Shown here piece after piece: positions 23,536-36,932 of a stretch of 64,000 bases of DNA (positions are counted from its first letter, which is position 1; each line of letters begins with the position of its first letter). Under the pieces are notes generated by a model that searched no databases, was not told the DNA's origin, and saw only the letters and a program-made list of their open reading frames with translations. The position numbers and the translations under genes were made by a program. This DNA is from Humulus lupulus. Lineage: Eukaryota; Streptophyta; Magnoliopsida; Rosales; Cannabaceae. Location: positions 88,209,018-88,273,017 of the forward strand of contig NC_084794.1 in assembly GCF_963169125.1 (NCBI RefSeq), in the 5' to 3' direction.

Positions 23536-24231
23536 TATTGTACCCTAAAATTAGCGCGAGTTCAATTACTCAGCTTGGGTACAGCTGGCAGATGAATGTA
23601 TGGAACAATAGCCAAGTAGAATATCTAGTTAACAATGGTGTGAACAACTTGAATTTGGGGGTTCGACAGCACGATACATCCAACTTTGGGCGTTCTGAGC
23701 TTACTACGAGCTAGGGTTCAGATTGTCGTTGAACACGAGCTCGGGTAAGATATTCAGCTCGTGAGAACCTGAATAGAACGCATACTGAAGAATCCAAAGA
23801 GATTCAGAGACTCTTTATACGCTCATAAATGCCCAAGCTGTATCACATATCTATCATTTATTATCCGAGATAGGAGGTGTATATTTATTCTGTTATCAAA
23901 TCATATCCCAATGTAAATGGGAATATTCTGTATTAATTATATACCTTATTTATCCACATGGTTACCCAAACCTGTCCATGGAATTCCCCTATAAATACTA
24001 GGGAGAATGGACACGGAAGAGGAGGGCCATTTTTGTATAACCAAAACTTTGCAGAAATTGAGAGAGAAAAGTAATAATATTGACTCGTGGACTAGGTGGA
24101 TTTTAACCACTGAATCATGTAAAAGTTGTGTCTGTTTGAGAGAGTGTTACTATTTCATTACGGTTTATAATCTATCACGAATCTATCTATTTAATTGCTT
24201 AATACACTGTTGGCGAAAAACTGCGTCAACA
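23536..24231 (+). repeat. Element C 5' LTR
   Basis: 696 bp ending CTGCGTCAACA; matches 56293-56986 with frequent substitutions. A TATA box lies at 23990. Confidence 0.92.
23990..23997 (+). promoter_or_regulatory. TATA box of element C 5' LTR
   Basis: TATAAATA preceded by CCCC, about 240 bp before the LTR end; the same motif is at 56747-56754 in the 3' LTR. Confidence 0.75.
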
Positions 24232-24289
24232 GTTTGGTGCTTTCATTTAGAGGAAATTAGTGCTTCACAAGTTTCAGTCGACTTTCATC
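24232..24289 (+). other. Primer-binding site and leader of element C
   Basis: GTTTGGTGCTTTCATTTAG immediately after the LTR, the place of the PBS. I do not assign the tRNA. About 40 bases then lead to the gag start. Confidence 0.6.
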
Positions 24290-26656
24290 ATGGTGCTCAC
24301 TCGATCGTTGCATGATAATGAGATGGAATAGCTTGGTGGGCAGGAGGCCCATCATACTGTTGTTCCCAATGAAAGGGGCCCAGATGTTCAACAACGTCCT
24401 AGGAAACAACCGGTGGGTCAGGACGACGCTGGAAGTTCATCGTCGCTCCCTCCAAATCCTAATCCAGGATATTTGACTATCGTGGAGATGGAAAACGCCA
24501 ATTAAGAAGCCATCTCAATAGGGTGAATAGGCAGATTGAAAAGGTTTTGGCTCGGTTACCCCCTCTTGCAACCGATGTTAATGTCAGAAAGAGGCAAAGT
24601 GGGTCTCATGAGTCCCACAGGAATAACCGGTCTAAACCGAGTTGTTATGTCAGAACCACCACTCTGAGTTATGTGTCTATAGAGTCAAACCACCAGTGTG
24701 GTCAACTCATTGGTCATCATCAGCATGTCAATCGGTCAGTCAGGACTGTGACCCCCAGCTCTGTGCCTTCTTCACAGATTCCCAGAAATCCCCATAACAA
24801 CCTATGCGGAGGGGCTGGGACAAGCTCACGAAGGAAAAATGCTCCCGCGAATCTCTCTGTGCCATGGTCAGAGCCCCAGGCACAGAGAACTGGAAACGTT
24901 GGAATAGAATCGATGTGAGCTTATTTAGTTCATCCTAATGGAACGAGGATAGCCTCGCCAATAAGGCATCCTCCGTCATCGGTAAGACATACAACACCAC
25001 CTCGCCCTCAACGAGATGCTCCAGCTCGTGGGAACAATAGGTGAAATCCTCCCTCATTTGTAAATACTTACGGCCCACAGACGCGTGCTGAGAATGCAGG
25101 TCCTCGATCTCAACTTCAAGCTGTAAGTTTCACAAATGAAAGTTACTGGACAGAGAGCCAGCATGGAGGCAGGTTCGAGAGCGACCTGAGAAATCACTTG
25201 AGTTCAGCACAAAGTCCTCGATATGATCCATAGCCCGACCTGCACAATCATTGAACTCACAAAGAATGTATCCAGCTTGGAATGAGGATGTTATCTATAC
25301 TCGACATGAGGGAGGTCCATCCATTGTATGCAATAATAGGAATGTCCCACCTAACCAAGCTCGATCTTAGAGGGACAACCCATCAAACGTGTATAATAGG
25401 ATGGGAGTTGTTGAACAGTCCCTAGCTAACCTAAGGACCAGGGACTAAACCCTTGAAAGACTGGCTTTTATGGAAGAACAAATGAAAAGAATCTTATTTG
25501 GGAAGGGGAAAGGACGATTGCGACTCAGATGAGGAGCTTAAAACTTTTGCTCCAAAAATTGTAGCGGCAACATATCCTATTGTATTTAGGATGCCGCACA
25601 TGCCAATGTTTGATGGAAACACAGACTTGTCTGATCACCTCAGGATGTTTAACACAATGATGATGGCCCACAATGTTGGGCTTGATCTAAGATGTATCTT
25701 ATTCCCTGCAACTCTGGTCAGACCTGCCAGGAAGTGGTTTAAACAATACAAGAGGGATTCTATAAGCTCGTGGAAGAAATTTTCCTCCGAGTTTAAAAGA
25801 GCATTTCGAACTTCACAGGCAACTCGTGTTGAAGCCGATTCATTGGCTAACGTAAAGCAGCAACTTGGTGAGACAGTGAAAGCATACCTGTGCAGATTTT
25901 CCTATGTTGCTGTGCAAGCTAGGGACGTTGATGACATCTCCAAGCTCATGGCAATGAGAACGAGAATCCTGGTGGGAGGCGACTTGTGGAAAGAACTCTA
26001 AAGAAAAGGAGTTAAAAGCGTCGACGAATTTCTGGCCCGAGCTCAAGAGTGGAACCTGGAGGAGGCACGAGCCTTTGTCACGGGAACTAGCCGACCCCTG
26101 TCCAACCCATTGGAGCAATGGCAGATGTTGCAGCTATGGCTTAAACTGTTATCCAGAATAAACAAGGGGGAAATAACAAGAGGAAGGGGAATGGTGAGGG
26201 CAACCAAAACGGGATGAAGAAGAACAAGTTTATGGAGAAATTCAAGCCCATTTACACCACCTACACTGATCTAATAGACACTCAAGAGCGTATCTTCCTG
26301 GCTAATTCTAATTGCCTCCCACAGAAGAAACCAGAACCTATAAGGTACCAGAGGGCGAAGAGAGATCCTTCAAAGTTTTGCCGATTCCATAATGACATCG
26401 GTCATAACACTGATGATTGCTAGTAGCTAAAGGATGAAATTGAGACTCTCATTTGAGCTGGACCATTGGCCCAGTACGCCAAAAATTGGGTAGTCCCCAA
26501 TCAACCTGTTGGGAAGAATAATCAGTCAGCTCCAGAAGCTCCGATAGGCCAACCTGGAACTTAGACGAATCAGGTCGATCCTCCCCCAATAGTAGGAGGA
26601 GATATAACCACTATTGCTGGAGGACCTCATTTACTCAAAAGAGGTATATCAATGAG
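24290..26656 (+). pseudogene. Element C gag remnant
   Basis: Likely start at 24290 (MVLTRSLHDNEME). The N-terminal third is low-complexity and broken by stops (about 24329, 24503, 24916). The retrotrans_gag domain is clear at 25560-26001 (MPMFDGNTDLSDHL, RPARKWFKQY, SWKKFSSEF, SLANVKQQLGETVKAY), ending in a stop. A second piece (26214-26423) has KFCRFHNDIGHNTDDC, the zinc-knuckle-like motif of Tat Gag, then a TAG. Protein F has the same parts in one open frame. It is the particle protein, not functional here. Confidence 0.85.
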
Positions 26657-29600
26657 TTGAAGGCTCATAATGGTGTGGAGTTTGTCCCAGAGCTGCGGTT
26701 ATCGAAGCATCAGTGGTTGGAAAAACAACCAATCATTTTCACGGAAGAGGATGCTAGCCACGTACAATTCCCACACAATGATCTGCTGGTAATCGTGCAG
26801 CTCACTAACCGAAGGGTACAAAGAATACTGGTGGATAACGGAAGTTCCATAAATTTACTTTTCATATCCACCCTAGAAAATATGGGATTGTACGTATCTG
26901 ATTTGAAGGCGACCTTAATGACTTTGTACGGGTTTTCGGGTGAAGGAGCAGCGGCCATAAGGACAATTAGACTAGTGGTGACATTGGGAGAAGAATCACG
27001 AACTGTATCCAAAATACCCGAGTTCGTGGTAATCGATTGTCCGACTGTATATAACACGATTTTGGGTCGACTTGCACTGATGGCATTTGAAGCCATCACT
27101 TTAATCCAACACCTAGCAATTAACTTCCCCTCAACCTCGGGGATATGCCCCATAAGAGGAGACCGGCTCACCGACAAAGAATGATATAGCATTTCTATGA
27201 AGGGAAAATCACAACCCAGGCAGCAGGCAGTGGTTATAAATGAGGGGATGGAAGTCACCTGTGGGACGGAAGAACCTTGAGAAGAAGATGGTGAGGTCGC
27301 CCAACAGGATGATATTGATCCACGAATAGGCGAAGACAGGTCTGAGCTTAAAGCCATAGAAGAGATTGAGGAGGTAAACATCGACCCGAAAGAATCTTCA
27401 AAGGTTGTAAAAATTGGGAAAAATCTTGAAGACAAAAGGAATGAGCCGGTTTAGTTTTAACAGAAGAACCTGTATGTTTTTGCCTAGTCGCACAAGGATA
27501 TGGTGGGAATCAGTTCGAGTATAATAATCCATAACTTAAACTTGGATAAGAGCGTGCCTGCAAAGTCCCAAAAATGGAGGCTTTTGGGGACAGTACGAGC
27601 TGAAGCATTAGAAGAAGAAGTAGCTCGCTTACTGAAATGCAGGTTTATCAGGGAAGCAAAATACCCAATCTGGGTTGCTAATCTCGTGCTGGTCCTGAAG
27701 CTAAACGAGAAGTGGAGAACCTGTATTAATTTCTCCAACCTCAACAAGGCTTGTGCTAAGGACTGTTTCCCATTACCAAGGATTGACCAGTTGGTAGACA
27801 CCACGGCAGGTCACGAGCACATGTCTTTCATGGACGCATATTCTGGATATAACTAGATCGTGATGAAACTTGTAGACTAAGAGCATACCGGTTTCATGAC
27901 CGAGCATAACGTATATTGTTACAAAGTTATGCCATTCAGACTGAAAAATGTCAGAGTTACATACCAATGGTTGATCAACAAAATGTTCACTAACCAGATT
28001 GGGAGAAACATGGAGGTGTATGTCGATGATATGTCAAGTAAAAAACTATCAATAACCATGTATCCGACCTGGAAGAATGTTTTGGCATCTTGAGAAAGTA
28101 AGACATGAAACTGAATCCCCATAAATGCACTTTCGGGGTGGCATCTGGAAATTTTATGGGGTTCATAGTCAACACAAGGGGGATAGAGGTGAATCTGGAA
28201 AAAAAATCAGGTCATTGGTAGATATGCCTTCGCCCAGGTCACGTAAGGAAGTTCAAAGACTAGCTGGAAGGGTGGCGGCTCTAAACCACTTCAGTTCAAA
28301 ATCCATTGATAAGTGTCTACCATTCTACAACTTGCTCAGGGGAAACAAGAAATTCGAGTGGACCGAAGAATGTGAACAGGAATTTCATGATATGAAAACG
28401 CATCTAGCTAAACACCCCGTACTATCAAAGCCGACGTCTGGAGAGGGTCTGTATCTTTACTTGGTTGTGACAGAAAATGCAGTCAGTGCCGTGTTAGTTC
28501 AAGAAGAGAACAGGGCGCAGAAACCCATATATTACGTAAGCAAGAGGCTTCTCAGAGTTAAATCACGGTACCCACTGATAGAGAAGCTGTCATTCTGTTT
28601 CATTTTGGCTTCAAGAAAACTCAGGCCATACTTCCAATCACATTCTATTAATGTCTTATCCGGCTAATATTTAAGATAGCTGTTGCAAAAGCCAAAAACA
28701 TCGGGAAGTTTATTAAAATGGGTTATCGAACTTAGCCAGTTCGAGATATTAGACATGCCACGAACAACAATCAAGAGCCAAGCCCTTGCTGACTTTGTTG
28801 CTAAGTGCACTGATTTTCAAGAGAGCTAATAAGGGAGCCAGTGCAGGAATTGTGGAAAATCTTCGTTGATGGATCGTGGAGCTGGGATAATCTTAATCTC
28901 ACTTGAAGGACATCGGTTCCATACAACTCTTAGGTTTGGGTTTGAAGCATCCAACAATGAAGCAGAGTATGGGGCCTTATTAGCAGGGCTAAGGGTGGCG
29001 AAAGAGTTGAGGGCGAAAGCCATCCAATGCTATAGTGATTCCCAGCTCGTGGTAAATCAGATATTGGGAGAATACCAAGATCGAGGCATCAAGAGGGCAA
29101 CCTACCTTGCTAAGGTAAAGGGCGAGTTGTCTGAATTTGAGTTTAGCTCCCATTGAATAGATACCCCGTGAAAAAAAATTCCAACACTGATGCTCTAGCT
29201 CAACTTGCTACAGCCAAAGAGACCAAAACATTGAATGTAGTTCTAGTGGAGTTCTTGGAAAGCCCGAGTGTAACGAGAGAAATGGTGGAGGTCGAAATGA
29301 TTGACATAAGACCAACCTAGATGACTCCATAATGGAATACCTCACGGCTGGAAAGCTACCAAATGAAAGAAAAGACACGAGAAAACTACTTTATCAAGCT
29401 CCATGATATGTAATAATTGAGGGAATCCTATATCGACGAGGTCATTCATTGCCCCTTTTGCGATATGTCTTTCCCGAGGAAGCAAAAATTATTTTATAAG
29501 AAATATACGAAGGCTTTTGCAGAGACCATGCTGGGGGGCAAAACCTAGCAGTGAAGGTACTGAGACAGGGCTATTTTTGGCCCACTTTAACGAAGGACTC

Positions 29601-30494
29601 GATCTCATATGTTAAAAAGTGTGACAAATGCCAGTGTTTCGCCATAGTTTCTCCTGCTGCTCCAGTCGAGCTAACAATGATTTCAACCCCTTGGCCATTT
29701 GCAACATGGTGAATTGACCTGATAGGTTCCCTACCTATGGGAAAGGGAGGAGTTCGATATGCAGTAGCGGCGATCGATTATTTCACGAAGTGGGTAGAGG
29801 TTGAACCTCTGGTAACCATCACCTTAAAGAGAGTCTTGGATTTCTTTGTGAAGAACATTGTATGTCGATTTGGACTCCCTAAAAAGATTGTGTCAGACAA
29901 TGGAACGCAGATCGATAGTGATATCTTCACGGACTTTTATGAAAAATGCAACATAACGAAGAGTTTCTCGTCGGTAGCATACCCACAAGCCAATGGGGAG
30001 GTTGAGGTTGTAAATAAGACCCTTAAGGCGAGCCTGAAGAAAATGTTAGATGAAGCCAAAGGATTATGGCCTGAGCAACTCCCGCAAGTACTTTGGGCCT
30101 ACCGAACTTCGCATAGAACCTCCACGGGACATACTCCCTTTTCCCTAACCTTCGGAAGTGAGGTCATGCTTCCAATTGAGGCAATGGTGGCTACTCACAG
30201 ACAAAGGACATTTGATCAAGATCATAACAACGAGATACTTAGTGCATCCCTAGATCTGATCGAAGAAAAATGAGAGGCGTCACAGTTACAACTTTCCCAT
30301 TAACAACAAAAAATCACTCATTATTTCAATTCAAAGGTCAAGATCCCAAGGATGGTGTGTTAGGCCCGAACTGGGAAGGACCGTATCAGATCATAGAGGT
30401 CCTACGCGAAGGAACTTTTAAGCTAGCCTGACTAAGTGGAGAAATAGTACCATGGACTTGGAATGCTCTTCATTTGAAAAAGTATTATCAATAG
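26657..30494 (+). pseudogene. Element C pol remnant
   Basis: Protease at 26657-27184 has the intact active site LVDNGSSINLL. RT spans about 27500-28200 (CINFSNLNKA, LPRIDQLVDTTAGHE, MEVYVDDM), with a stop just after SGYN at about 27854. The first RNase H spans 28125-28667 (YYVSKRLLR, ASRKLRPYF), the second, archaeal-type RNase H 28866-29210 (FEASNNEAEYGALLAGL, SDSQLVVNQI). Integrase covers about 29440-30494: a CDKCQ zinc pair, ID-YFTKWVE, SDNGTQ, then a region matching NGEVEVVN with the Glu; it ends KKYYQ and a stop at 30492-30494. At least ten stops break it. It would replicate and insert the element. Confidence 0.88.
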
Positions 30495-30660
30495 TGCTAC
30501 CATTTATGTAAGGCTTACTTATAAAATCCATTTCAATTCAATAATAGTTGGATTATTAAATAACCACTTCTTTGTTTTTTTATTATGAGCTCACATTGTA
30601 AAAACAACTAAGAACGTTTATACATTCTGGTTACTTAGGGGGCACATAATCGAGGAAAGT
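30495..30660 (+). other. Element C tail before nested element E
   Basis: Non-coding sequence after the pol stop, up to the edge of E. It corresponds to the start of the spacer between pol and antisense gene in F. Confidence 0.6.
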
Positions 30661-32838
30661 CGTAATGCCCTACTGCCTTAGAGCCGTTACTAAGTGAGTT
30701 TAAAATGTGCAATTAGCTCGCTAATCGAGGTTTTAGGACAAAAGTGTAATTAAACCATAATCAGAGTCATAAACTTGAGAATAAACCTTTCATTGAAAAT
30801 TAACAGACATTTAACACTTGGGATCCCAAAAAACACTGTTTAGAAATATTTACAATTCAAAATATAACTAGAGTCGACTAAACGACAAAATTCAAGTTTA
30901 GTACAATCATCCCCCAAAAGCACCCTTGACCGTGGCAGCCAGGCAGACAAGACATGTACACGCCGCTCGTCACACTCACTATACTCAAGGTTGATCGACT
31001 TTCCCCTTGCCTTTATCTGCATCATAGAGCACCCGTGAGCCGAAGCCTAGCAAGGAAACCCTCACAAGTAGATAATATATGCATGTCAAACACTAAACAT
31101 ATAAACATGCCATCATCAGGCTATACATGTATGGCCATGCCGTCCCAGGCACTTTACCAGACCCTGGGTTCGTGGTCTATACCGTAAGGATATCCTAGGT
31201 ATCCTTTAGGGTCTTGCCCTGGAAACTCGCACTCCGCGTGATAAATGCTGCTCCCGGCCCCTTGCCGCTCTCGGCCTCCACCGTTCCCGGCCTTTGCCGT
31301 TCCATCATATATAGACACACATAATATAACTAAACAGATATCAAAACACATATTCAATCAAAGGGCCACGCCTTGCAACAAAATCATATAGGGCCGAGCC
31401 CTGCAACACAAGCTCTATGGGAATAGTAGTTTTCTTACCGGTGTCCCAAGATTTCCAAGCACTGATGTCTCGAGCACAATTCCCTAGTCCGAGCCTCGCC
31501 GAAACCCTAGTCACAACGCATTAACAATATCCACCCATCAAGTTCTTATCCATTAAATAGCTTTGGGTCATAATTCTAATCTCCAGGACGTTTAATTCTA
31601 TCAATCCAGGTGATAAAATCCGTCCCGAGCCTTAACTATTAGGTTCCCAAGTCAAATCCCACTAAACACCCTGCATCTTGAACTAGGGTTGTGACCCAAC
31701 CCCTTAAGGGCTGCGACTTACCTCAAAACAGAGGCTAAACGCCTCCCTGGAAACACACACAGGCCGCGACATGCTTGGCCAAGCACCACGGCGCTCCCCA
31801 TGGTAAGTGGCCTCCCCAGGCCTTGCGTGCACACAGACCGCGACATGCCCCTCCTAGGGCCGCGACCCTCACCTCCAAACCTAGAAAACCACCATTTTCC
31901 CTGCATTTCCTTCAAGCCATTCCTTCTAAAATCATCCCAACTCAATACCCAAACCCAAAATTAAGCTTGAGCCTCCCTACCACATCATCTAAGCTCCACA
32001 ACAAATCCAACATAGTCTTATAAACTCAACCCACAGAAAAATTTAACTCATGATTCTGGTTCACATGCAACTTACAACTCTAGCTATAATTCTACTGAAA
32101 CTCAAGGGATTTTAGAGTTAGACCCCTTACCTCAGCTGATGAACTCAAGCTTCCACTAGCACCTCAACCTCCAAAGTTCACCTCTTCCAAGCTCCAAGCC
32201 TCAAGCTTCCAAAATCCCAGCTCCAATTCCTTAGTTTTGACTGGTTTCCTCCAAGAGTTCTCCCAAGCTTCCAATGGAGAGAAAATCTTCAAAAGAGAGG
32301 TGAAGGAAGAGATAGGGTCAATTTAGAGAAATCTGGGGGTTTCCTATATTTTGTTTTATTTAACTTAAGTCTAAGAGGTTTCCTCAAGGCTCGGGGTACC
32401 AAAAATATCCCCGAGGGAAAAATGGTAAATTTCCCCAATATTCCCTCCTAGGCATTCTAACCTCAAATATATCTCCAAATATTTATTTCCATAACCCGAC
32501 AACCCCATAAAATGACTAACACCCGAAATACCCCTCGACTCGCCCCGAGTCGGATTTTCGACCCCGTTGTGACTTTCTAGCTAACCACTCCCTTGAACTG
32601 TCTCGGATCGTGCAACACAGATATATCGCAGGTATATCACAATTATCACATTTAAGCCCTTAGCGGGCTAAAATTACAATCATGCCCCTAATAGCCAGAC
32701 GGGGCCCACATGCATATTTAATTCACCTAAACATGCATTACTAATTACATATTCACATATTATAACAATAATTCACTTATTGCCCATAGGCACGCTAATC
32801 AAGGCCCTAAGCCTTATTAGCAAATTTGGGTCGTTACA
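30661..32838 (-). repeat. Element E 3' LTR
   Basis: Starts CGTAATGCCCTACTG (TG changed to CG; the other copy has TGTAATGCC) and ends GGTCGTTACA. Aligns with 51068-52514 over its first 1469 bp. Confidence 0.9.
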
Positions 32839-32853
32839 ACTATCCCCTCCTTA
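32839..32853 (-). other. Polypurine tract of element E
   Basis: Minus strand TAAGGAGGGGATAGT abutting the 3' LTR; equivalent to A's tract at 3659. Confidence 0.8.
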
Positions 32854-32873
32854 CAGAGATTTTGTCCTCGAAA

Positions 32874-35201
32874 TTACCTGAATAACTCGGGATACCGCTC
32901 CCGCATCTCTGATTCTAATTCCCATGTCGCCTCCTCGACTTTGCTGTTCCTCCACATCACTTTAACCAAAGCGATGGTCTTGCTCCTCAAGACTTTGTCC
33001 TTCCGGTCGAGAATCTGAACTGGTTTCTCCTCATAAGACAAATCTTGATCCAACTCCAAATTCTCATAACTCAGAACATGCGTCGAATCAGACACATACA
33101 CCCGAAGCATGGACACGTGAAACACATCATGAACCCCTGATAAGGCTGGAGGCATCGCCAATCTGTAAGCTACCTCTCCAACCCGTTCCAGAATCTTAAA
33201 GGGGCCCACAAATCTAAAGCTCAGTTTGCCCCGAACACCAAACTGTCTCACTCCCCTCAAAGGTGAAACCCTAAGGAACACATGGTCACCAACCTGAAAT
33301 TCCACGCTCCTGCATTTTAGATCTAAATAACTCTTCTGGTGACTCCGGGAGGCGAGCATTCGAGCTCTAATCTTCTCAATAGCCTCATTGGTCCTTTGAA
33401 CCATTTCAGGACCTAAATACCTTCTTTCACTTGTCTCATCCCAATGGATAGGTGATCTGCACTTCCTCCCATAAAGCATCTCATACGGAGCCACTCCGAT
33501 AGTTGCCTGATAACTGTTGTTGTAGGAGAACTCAATAAAAGGAAGATACTTACTCCAAGATCCCCCAAAATCTAGCACACAGGCTCGTAGCATGTCCTCC
33601 AATATTTGAATCTTCCTTTCAGTCTGTCCATCTGTCTGAGGATGATAAGCGGTACTAAACCGTAACTGTGTGCCCATAGCCTTCTGCAGACTTTCCCAAA
33701 ACTTGGAAGTGAAGGTGGGGTCCTTGTCGGATACTATCGACCTCGAAGCCCCATGCAGTCGGACATTCTCCTTCACATATAGCTCGGCATACTGCTCCAC
33801 AGTATAAGTCGTCCTGACTGGTAAAAAGTGGGTGGACTTGGTGTATCTATCGACAATCACCCACACGGAATCATGCTATCCCACGGTCTTTGGCAACCCA
33901 ACCACGAAGTCCATAGAGATATCTTCCCACTTCCACTCCGGAATCCCTAGAGGCTGCAGCAACCCTGATGGCCTCCGATGCTCAGCCTTGACCTGCTGAC
34001 AAGTTAGGCATTTGGCCACATAATCCACCACATCTTTCTTCATACCTGACCACCAATACAAAGCTCTTAGATCCCGGTACATCTTCGTTGTACCCGGATG
34101 TAAGGAGTAGGGAGTGGTATGCAGTTCATCTAAAATCTCTCGCCGGATATTCATATCCGTCAGAACACAGATTCGACCCTTATACTTCAGTATCCCCATC
34201 TCTGAGATAGAAAAGTCCTTAGCCGCTCTGACTAAGACGTTCTCCCTATGACCTCTCAACTGGGAATCCTTCCCCTGCGCCTGCTTGATCCTTTCAAGGA
34301 GCGTAGACTACATAGTGATGTTGGCTAATCGACCAACCACCAACTCTATTCCCGCTCTGGTCATCTCCTCCGCTAACTTACTGGATATCTGCCTTGAACT
34401 GTACAACTGTCCTGGGCCCTTCTGACTCAATGCATCAACCACTACATTAGCCTTCCCAGGATGGTATAAGATATCACAATCTTAATCCTTAACCAACTCC
34501 ACCCACCGTCTTTGGCGCATATTCAGATCCTTCTGTGTAAAGAAGTACTTAAAACTCTTATGGTCGGTGTTTATCTCGCACTTCTCACCATATAGATAAT
34601 GTCTCCAAATCTTAAGTGCGAACACCATTGCTGCCAATTCTAGATCATGCGTGGGATATCTCTGCTCATACTCCTTTAGCTGTCTCGATGCGTAGGCTAT
34701 CACCTTCCCAGATTGCATCAACACTTACCCCAAACCTTGTCTGGAAGCATCACAATAAACCACGAATTTCTCATTATCCATCGGCAGACTCAACATTGGT
34801 GCGGTGATCAATGGCCGCTTCAACTCTTTGAAACTATTCTCACATCTATCTGTCCAAACATACTTCATCTTCTTCTTTGTCAACTCTGTAAATGGTGTAG
34901 CTACCGTGGAGAACCCCTCAACAAACCACTTATAATACCTTGCCAATCTCAGAAAACTCCTCACCTCAGGAACATTGCTCGGTCTAGGCCAGTCTCTCAC
35001 TGCCTCAATCTTATTTGGGTCAACCAGAATCCCCTCCTTACTGACAATATGGCCCAGAAATGTAACTTGTGCTAACCAGAACTCGCCCTTGTTGAACTTA
35101 GCATATAACTTATGCTCTCTTAACCACTGCAATACCAAACGTAGGTGATGCTCATGCTCTGTCTCCGACTGAGAGTACACCTGAATGTCATCGATGAACA
35201 C
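32874..35201 (-). pseudogene. Element E pol, 3' part: RT end, RNase H, integrase, chromodomain-like tail
   Basis: A single minus-strand frame from the F insertion to the pol stop. RT begins at the catalytic FIDDI beside 35201; RNase H follows ([31 protein letters not shown]). The integrase zinc region is HPGTTKMY...CLTCQQVK (about 34130-34000). The core has VDRYTK, SDKDPTFTS and NGQTERK-type DGQTERKIQ, and the C-terminal region [15 protein letters not shown] is followed by a chromodomain-like WRNSKVEEATWELE. In-frame stops sit at 34725, 34482, near 34310, and 33876; two of them are TAG where the family has CAG (Gln). No frameshift is seen. The final 330 codons are open. Confidence 0.9.
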
Positions 35202-35273
35202 TGTTGATGCTCATAATCTCATCAAGGGAAAATGCAAGGTCGTCACCTGGGCGTACTCCCCCCCCCCCCCCCC

Positions 35274-35802
35274 ATGTCGCGTGGCCATCAAATGGGCGAG
35301 GCCCTCCTGATCCGCGAGGCCACCAAGTCGCGAGGCGCCATGTCGCGTGGCCATCAAATGGGCGAGGCCCTCCTGATCCGCGAGGCCACCAAGTCGCGAG
35401 GCGCCATGTCGCGTGGCCATCGAATGGGCGAGGCCCTCCTGATCCGCGAGGCCACCAAGTCGCGAGGCGCCATGTCGCGTGGCCATCGAATGGGCGAGGC
35501 CCTCCTGATCCGCGAGGCCACCAAGTCGCGAGGCGCCATGTCGCATGGCCATCAAATGGGCGAGGCCCTCCTGATCCGCGAGACCACCCTAGGGACGAGG
35601 CGCCCTATTCCGCGAGGCCCTCCTGATCCGCGAGGCCACCAAGTCGCGAGGCGCCCTATTCCGCGAGGCCCTCCTGATCCGCGAGGCCACCAAGTCGCGA
35701 GGCGCCCTATTCCGCGAGGCCCTCCTGATCCGCGAGGCCACCAAGTCGCGAGGCGCCATGTCGCGTGGCCATCAAATGGGCGAGGCCCTCCTGATCCGCG
35801 AG
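35274..35802 (+). repeat. Tandem array in F 5' LTR: 66-bp and 51-bp units
   Basis: Units of 66 bp start at 35274, 35340, 35406, 35472 and 35538 (the last is 67 bp), beginning ATGTCGCGTGGCCATC. Three 51-bp units beginning CTATTCCGCGAGGCC follow from 35605, then a partial 66-bp unit at 35758. The core GGGCGAGGCCCTCCTGATCC is shared. The 3' LTR has only one 51-bp unit. Confidence 0.95.
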
Positions 35803-36658
35803 ACCATCCCAAGGGCGAGGCCATCATATGGCGAGGCCCTCATATGGCGAAGCCGTCCCGTTCCGTGAGGCCCCTGGGCGACTCCTACCATGCCCATGCG
35901 CGGGGCCGAGGGAGGCTGCGAGACGTTAATTCATCTCGCGAGGCCCATCCCGCGAGGCCATTTCGCGGGGCCGTCGCATGGGCAAAACCTCTCCACCTCG
36001 CGAGGCCATCTCGCGGAGTCGTCGCGCGGGCGAGGTCCCCCTATCTCACGGGGCCCTTAGGCCACTCCAACCGCGCGAGGCCATCAGCAGCGCCCCGTAC
36101 GCGGGGCCGCGCAAGGCCCCGCACGCGCATCCCTGAAAGTCTATCAACCCACCATCTTCTCGGGACGCCGACGGCCCGTAACTTGAAGCGTATGGCCCAG
36201 AGGCGTCTTGCCTCGTACGCTAAGACGTAGAGCGAGGCCAAGCACTTATCGCCCACACCCGTGGGTAACCTTAGAATGCTCCAAGCATCCTGTACCAAAG
36301 GTCCCGTTCTCTACACCTCGGGATCCCCATGTTTAGGAGGTCCCGTACGGGCCGAATGCGACATATTTGTACGACCAAGTACTAGGTACGGATACCAGTG
36401 CCAGTGAGGTTGCTGGGGTAAGGATCATGGTCCGTACATCTACGGCCATGGGTCAGAACCGACACCACTACCTTCTGCACCAATACACCTGCTACCACAC
36501 CTCAGGAAGGGGTACAGACAAGTAGTGGAAACATCCTCCTGACACCTGCTCCTGTACGGGATGTGCAACCACTATCACTGAAACCGTACCCCTAATACAG
36601 TACGTTTGTACCACCTGGTCCCCTGGACCACTATGTACCTAAGGCCATTAGAGCCTAC

Positions 36659-36665
36659 TATAAAA
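36659..36665 (+). promoter_or_regulatory. TATA box of element F 5' LTR
   Basis: TATAAAA about 200 bp before the LTR end; copy at 48316-48322. Confidence 0.75.
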
Positions 36666-36864
36666 TGAATTCCAAGGCCACCTGAAAAGGGGTTGGAAAT
36701 TTTACTGTAGCAGAGACATTAGTGTGAATGAGATACTGAATTCTCCATTGTCGTTATTCCATTGTTCTTGAGTTATTGTTCAAGTTTTCATAGCTTTCCA
36801 ATTAGCGATTTTAATTTGATAATTTTTCCAACTTAACTTCATTGACGAGTTCTTACCGTCAACA

Positions 36865-36932
36865 GTTTGGCGCCGTCTGTGGGAACGTTAGTTTTAAGCT
36901 ACTGTTCCACCATTATTTCCGACAAGAAGAAG
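36865..36932 (+). other. Primer-binding site and short leader of element F
   Basis: GTTTGGCGCCGTCTGTGGG directly after the LTR. TGGCGCC is the common plant gypsy primer motif; I do not assign the exact tRNA. The gag ATG follows 50 bases later. Confidence 0.75.

Larger units (their letters stand above)
35202..36864 (+). repeat. Element F 5' LTR
   Basis: 1663 bp. Contains a 16-base C run (35258-35273), a G+C- and CpG-rich tandem array (35274-35802), then CpG-rich sequence to about 36240 and a more ordinary U3/R part with a TATA box at 36659. Open frames across the array exist on both strands because both unit lengths are multiples of three. Confidence 0.95.

Noticed and set aside
26710..27435. 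Minus-strand frame of 241 codons opposite C protease
   Set aside because: Antiparallel shadow of the protease region; Ser-rich low-complexity product and no splice or promoter signals.
35274..35802. Regular repeats that could suggest a CRISPR array
   Set aside because: Units are contiguous with no unique spacers, lie in both LTRs of a plant retrotransposon, and no cas-like gene is near.
35204..36230. Long open frames on both strands across the F LTR arrays (also 46957-47887), with 22-residue repeats
   Set aside because: Unit lengths of 66 and 51 bp are multiples of three and the sequence is G+C-rich, so several frames stay open by construction. There is no start context or homology; they lie inside LTRs.
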